Assembly: GCA_031276105.1 (NCBI GenBank)
Contig: JAISNS010000175.1
Coordinates: forward strand, 1-7,497
Reading direction: 5' to 3'
Source: Dysgonamonadaceae bacterium
GTDB taxonomy: Bacteria; Bacteroidota; Bacteroidia; Bacteroidales; Azobacteroidaceae
Length of the DNA: 7,497 nucleotides
Shown piece after piece: positions 4,931-7,497 of the stretch (position 1 is its first letter; each line of letters starts with the position of its first letter). The translations under genes were made by a program, and so were the position numbers. Under the pieces are notes generated by a model. It ran no database searches and was not told the origin of the DNA. It worked only from the letters and a program-made list of their open reading frames with translations.

Positions 4931-7432
4931 ATGTTGCCGTCCGGATTCGCGACGGGATTCCGACAGCAGTTCGACCGTTTCGCCGGCATTTGTTTTGAAG
5001 GAGAGAAATTCTCCCTGCAATGTTTCGGCGGGCGTTCCGTTGCGGGTCAGGCGGACGGCGGCGTTTCCCCATGGGTTTTTCATCCGGCAGGGTCGGCCTT
5101 TTTCGCTCAGTATGCGGACGTATTCCACGGTTCCATTGGCCTGCCGGCTACTGACGAGGAAGGCTCCGACGGCGCGCAGGGTCGAAAATTCGGCGTCTTT
5201 TGTCCTGTCCCAGTTCGGATAGAGGCGTATTGTCCCGTCGTAGCTTTGCATCAAACATTCGTTGACGACAAGCGGCAGTGCGAAGTTTTCGAACCATATC
5301 CCCATCGGCGCCATGTAGTTGAGGGCGGTGTTGTCGTCGTATCGTCCGCCGCCTTGCATACACATGTCGGTGGCTGTTTTGTTGGGGAGGAGGCAGTAGT
5401 TGATTTGGCGTTTGAACTTCTCGACGTCGAGCGCGCCGAGCCGTACGCCGACCATGCTGAGGGTGACGAGGTCGTTGCCGCCTTCGTTACGGTGTGCACG
5501 GTAGGTGTTGAGGAGTTTGCGGCGCACGTCTTCGGGTGCGTCGATGCCGTATTCTTCTCCGGGGAAGACGTGCATCAGGTTGGCGGGGAGGTTGTAAACG
5601 ATTCCGTCGGTTTCGCCGGGGACGGAGGTGTATATTTCGCCGTACTTATCGGAGCGGGCGGTCGGGTAGTCGGGCAGGTTGGCGAGAATCTGTTTTACGT
5701 CTCCGATTGTAGCGGCTTCCTGCTTGTCGTACTTCAGCGTAGCGACGGCTTCGAGGTAGGCTTTGAAGACGAACCGGGTCAGCGTGATGTCGGTCTGCGT
5801 GTCGTAATTATACTTGAAGCCGGGTTGCAGGCTGTACAGTTCGGGAGGTACGGAGGGGAAGATGTGATATTTGTTGTCGTTCCACTGCGCGCCGTGCGCG
5901 TCGGGGCGTTTCAAGTAGTCGACAAGAAAGAGTACGGCCTGTTTGATTGGATAGAATGCCCGGTCTTTCAAAAAGTCCGTATCCATCGAATAAATGTAGT
6001 GCCACCACAGCCCCTGCACCGTCCAAGGCGTTTCGAAGACTTCCCAGCCCCAGTCGGGAACGGGATAGGGGTGATGTGTCATTTCGACCGGATAGGCCGA
6101 ATGGGGGAAGAATGCGCCGCGCATCCGGTAGTATTCTTTCGCCCATTTTTCGCTTATCGGAAGGAGGTGACGGACCAGATCGACATAGGGCAGGTTTTTG
6201 TCCGTTCGGTTGCTTGAGAAAGGTAGCCAGAAGGGTTGCTGCGTGTTGTAGTTCATGTGATAGTCGCCGTGCCATGCTGTGCCGATGTTGCCCAAGCTCC
6301 AGTTGGCAAACAGTCCGGGACAGGTTGCGCCGTCTTTCACGGCACAGTTGAAGAAGTAATGATTCCAGTACCATATTTCTTCCAGAAACTTGTCGGCGAG
6401 TACAACGCCGGATTTGTTCCAGTATTCCGCCCAGCTTGCGGCGGATTTGCGGAAGGCGTCGTCGTATTGCGTCGCAGTGGGTTCGGGGATGTTCACGCCG
6501 TCCCGTTTCACCTCCGTGGCCGCGCCTTCCGTGAGGGCGATGCATCCGATGAAGGGGGTGTTGCCGTCAGCGATGTAGCGTTCCATCGGGCGGAGCGGTT
6601 CGTCCTGTCCGTTCACGAGGTGGCGTGTGCCGTTCGTCAGTTCGTTACCGATGCGTACTTCGAGGCGGAAGGCTTTGTCGCCGGGATGTCCCTTTGCCGC
6701 GTCGTACTTGTGCGGCTCCAAGCGGGGTAATATCTGGGTGAATCCCAGCGAGAGGTCTTCCGTTGCAGTATATTTGGGAAATTCGACCGGCGTTGTCGCA
6801 TCGGGAATGACGCGCAGGCGGTTAAAACATGAAGGTGCGGGACGCAGTTGCCCGTCAACGAGGCGGAACCGGATTTTGTCGGCTGTCATGTCGGTAAAGA
6901 CTTGGAGCGTATTTCGGACGCCGTTGTTGAGCAGATAGATTTCGCACAGTCCGTTGGAGATGTCCGTCCGGTGACCGAGCAGTTCTACCTGTCTGCGGTC
7001 GAATCCGAGCACAACCGTGCCGCAGGGGAACGGACGCGGATAAGGCTTGTCGTAGTTGGTGCGCATCTTGTTGATATAGTTGTCGAACCATTTGTCGTCG
7101 CGAATGGATTTCAAATCGGACGGCAGGGCTTTTACGCGGCTGATTATTTCGTCGAACGTGCCGGTTTCATCCCGGTAGTCTTCCGCAATGCGAATGTCCC
7201 ACACGTTGTTGTGCCCGAAGTGAAAATGTATGGCGTCCGGTCGCGTCGTAACGACTACGCCCATAGCCCCGTTGCCGAGAAGGGCGCCTTCAAAGAAATC
7301 GACGGCGGGCTTATTTAATACAATGGGATGCTGCCGCGCCTGCTCGACGGGATTCACCCCCGTTTGCGCCCATGACGTTCCGTTTGTCGGTAAACAGAGG
7401 GCGGCAAGAGATAAAAGAATCGTTTTATACAT
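4928..7432 (-). CDS. Exported GH95-like glycoside hydrolase (alpha-L-fucosidase A-type fold)
   Basis: Enzymes of family GH95 remove terminal alpha-L-fucose (some act on alpha-L-galactose) from glycans by an inverting mechanism. This 834-residue protein starts with a signal peptide (K3, hydrophobic 5-14, likely cut SWA|QT near residue 22; no convincing lipobox), so it should reach the periplasm or outside. An N-terminal beta domain (about 28-300) contains the LLGNGAMGVVV hallmark (51-61). An (alpha/alpha)6 barrel (about 320-720) has HGDYHMNYNTQQPFW (388-402), WTVQGLWWHY (470-479), FPSVPPELYS (525-534) and DITLTRFVFKAYLEA (548-562). A C-terminal beta part contains LMQSYDGTIRLYPNW (727-741). By family alignment N394, N396 and E531 match the catalytic Asn-x-Asn pair and general acid. 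The usual Asp of the 'DGNFGG' motif is absent: the matching stretch is W713-F-E-N-F717. The fold assignment is solid but fucosidase activity is not; it may belong to a divergent GH95-like clade. GC content is visibly higher than in the operon downstream. Confidence 0.8.
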   Translation of the reverse strand: MYKTILLSLAALCLPTNGTSWAQTGVNPVEQARQHPIVLNKPAVDFFEGALLGNGAMGVVVTTRPDAIHFHFGHNNVWDIRIAEDYRDETGTFDEIISRVKALPSDLKSIRDDKWFDNYINKMRTNYDKPYPRPFPCGTVVLGFDRRQVELLGHRTDISNGLCEIYLLNNGVRNTLQVFTDMTADKIRFRLVDGQLRPAPSCFNRLRVIPDATTPVEFPKYTATEDLSLGFTQILPRLEPHKYDAAKGHPGDKAFRLEVRIGNELTNGTRHLVNGQDEPLRPMERYIADGNTPFIGCIALTEGAATEVKRDGVNIPEPTATQYDDAFRKSAASWAEYWNKSGVVLADKFLEEIWYWNHYFFNCAVKDGATCPGLFANWSLGNIGTAWHGDYHMNYNTQQPFWLPFSSNRTDKNLPYVDLVRHLLPISEKWAKEYYRMRGAFFPHSAYPVEMTHHPYPVPDWGWEVFETPWTVQGLWWHYIYSMDTDFLKDRAFYPIKQAVLFLVDYLKRPDAHGAQWNDNKYHIFPSVPPELYSLQPGFKYNYDTQTDITLTRFVFKAYLEAVATLKYDKQEAATIGDVKQILANLPDYPTARSDKYGEIYTSVPGETDGIVYNLPANLMHVFPGEEYGIDAPEDVRRKLLNTYRAHRNEGGNDLVTLSMVGVRLGALDVEKFKRQINYCLLPNKTATDMCMQGGGRYDDNTALNYMAPMGIWFENFALPLVVNECLMQSYDGTIRLYPNWDRTKDAEFSTLRAVGAFLVSSRQANGTVEYVRILSEKGRPCRMKNPWGNAAVRLTRNGTPAETLQGEFLSFKTNAGETVELLSESRRESGRQH

Positions 7433-7467
7433 TGTTTATCGGATTGATTGTTTATTAATGTTTCCGT

Positions 7468-7492
7468 TTAACTTCCAAACTTTAGAAGTTAA
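7468..7492. promoter_or_regulatory. Inverted repeat upstream of the GH95-like gene, possible operator
   Basis: A perfect 8-bp inverted repeat, TTAACTTC (7468-7475) and GAAGTTAA (7485-7492), has a 9-base spacer. Its centre lies 48 bases upstream of the hydrolase start codon. On the - strand the spacer contains TAAAGTTTG, one base longer than the TAnnTTTG -7 consensus, so a promoter here is possible but imperfect; any -33 element would lie outside the window. Spacing and symmetry suit a dimeric transcription factor site. A weak terminator of a gene to the right is the alternative, although the stem is AT-rich. Confidence 0.4.
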
Positions 7493-7497
7493 GAATA

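Noticed and set aside
4736..6217. A 493-codon open frame on the + strand
   Set aside because: It lies antisense to the hydrolase and the dapF 5' end. It crosses their intergenic gap and the promoter, shows no recognisable domain, and is dominated by low-complexity G/V/E/F runs. It is explained by the GC-rich codon use of the hydrolase.
5808..6545. A 245-codon open frame on the - strand in another frame of the hydrolase
   Set aside because: It is arginine- and proline-rich out-of-frame translation inside a gene with clear family motifs in the main frame.
1..7497. CRISPR arrays, tRNA or rRNA genes, insertion sequences, phage genes
   Set aside because: I saw no spaced repeats, cloverleaf-like sequences, transposase or integrase motifs. 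Almost all the sequence is covered by the five genes.

Overview
The window reads as chromosomal DNA of a Bacteroidota (Bacteroidales-like) bacterium. Four things suggest this. A -33/-7 promoter of the TTTG-N20-TAnnTTTG type specific to that phylum lies in front of dapF. The leaders are AT-rich and lack Shine-Dalgarno sites. Lysine/diaminopimelate synthesis uses the DapL aminotransferase. The GDP-L-fucose synthase is the long form (about 356 residues) common in Bacteroides relatives. I cannot name a genus.

Layout, left to right. (1) Positions 1-471, + strand: the 3' end of a gene for a protein that ends in two IPT/TIG-type immunoglobulin-like repeats; its start lies left of the window. (2) Positions 477-527: a strong hairpin with a perfect 13-bp stem between two convergent genes, probably terminating both. 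(3) Positions 565-4825, - strand: a compact operon transcribed in the order dapF, dapL, fcl, gmd, with gaps of 14, 5 and 12 bases. (4) Positions 4826-4927: a short gap holding the operon promoter. (5) Positions 4928-7432, - strand: a large exported glycoside hydrolase of the GH95 (alpha-L-fucosidase A-like) type. (6) Positions 7433-7497: its leader, with a perfect 8-bp inverted repeat. No stretch over 300 bases lacks a gene. I saw no tRNA, rRNA, insertion sequence, integrase or CRISPR array.

How the genes may work together. dapL and dapF are consecutive steps: tetrahydrodipicolinate to LL-diaminopimelate, then to meso-diaminopimelate for peptidoglycan and lysine. gmd and fcl are the two steps from GDP-mannose to GDP-L-fucose, the donor for fucosylated surface glycans. 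The operon therefore joins two cell-envelope precursor pathways. The upstream GH95-like enzyme would act on fucose- or galactose-type glycans outside the cytoplasm, so making and cleaving fucosides may sit side by side. Its active site, however, looks altered from classical GH95 enzymes.

The core genes are ordinary for this phylum. I found no convincing evidence of a wholly new system. The points most worth a second look are the GH95-like active site, the dapF-dapL-fcl-gmd linkage and the inverted repeat upstream of the hydrolase.
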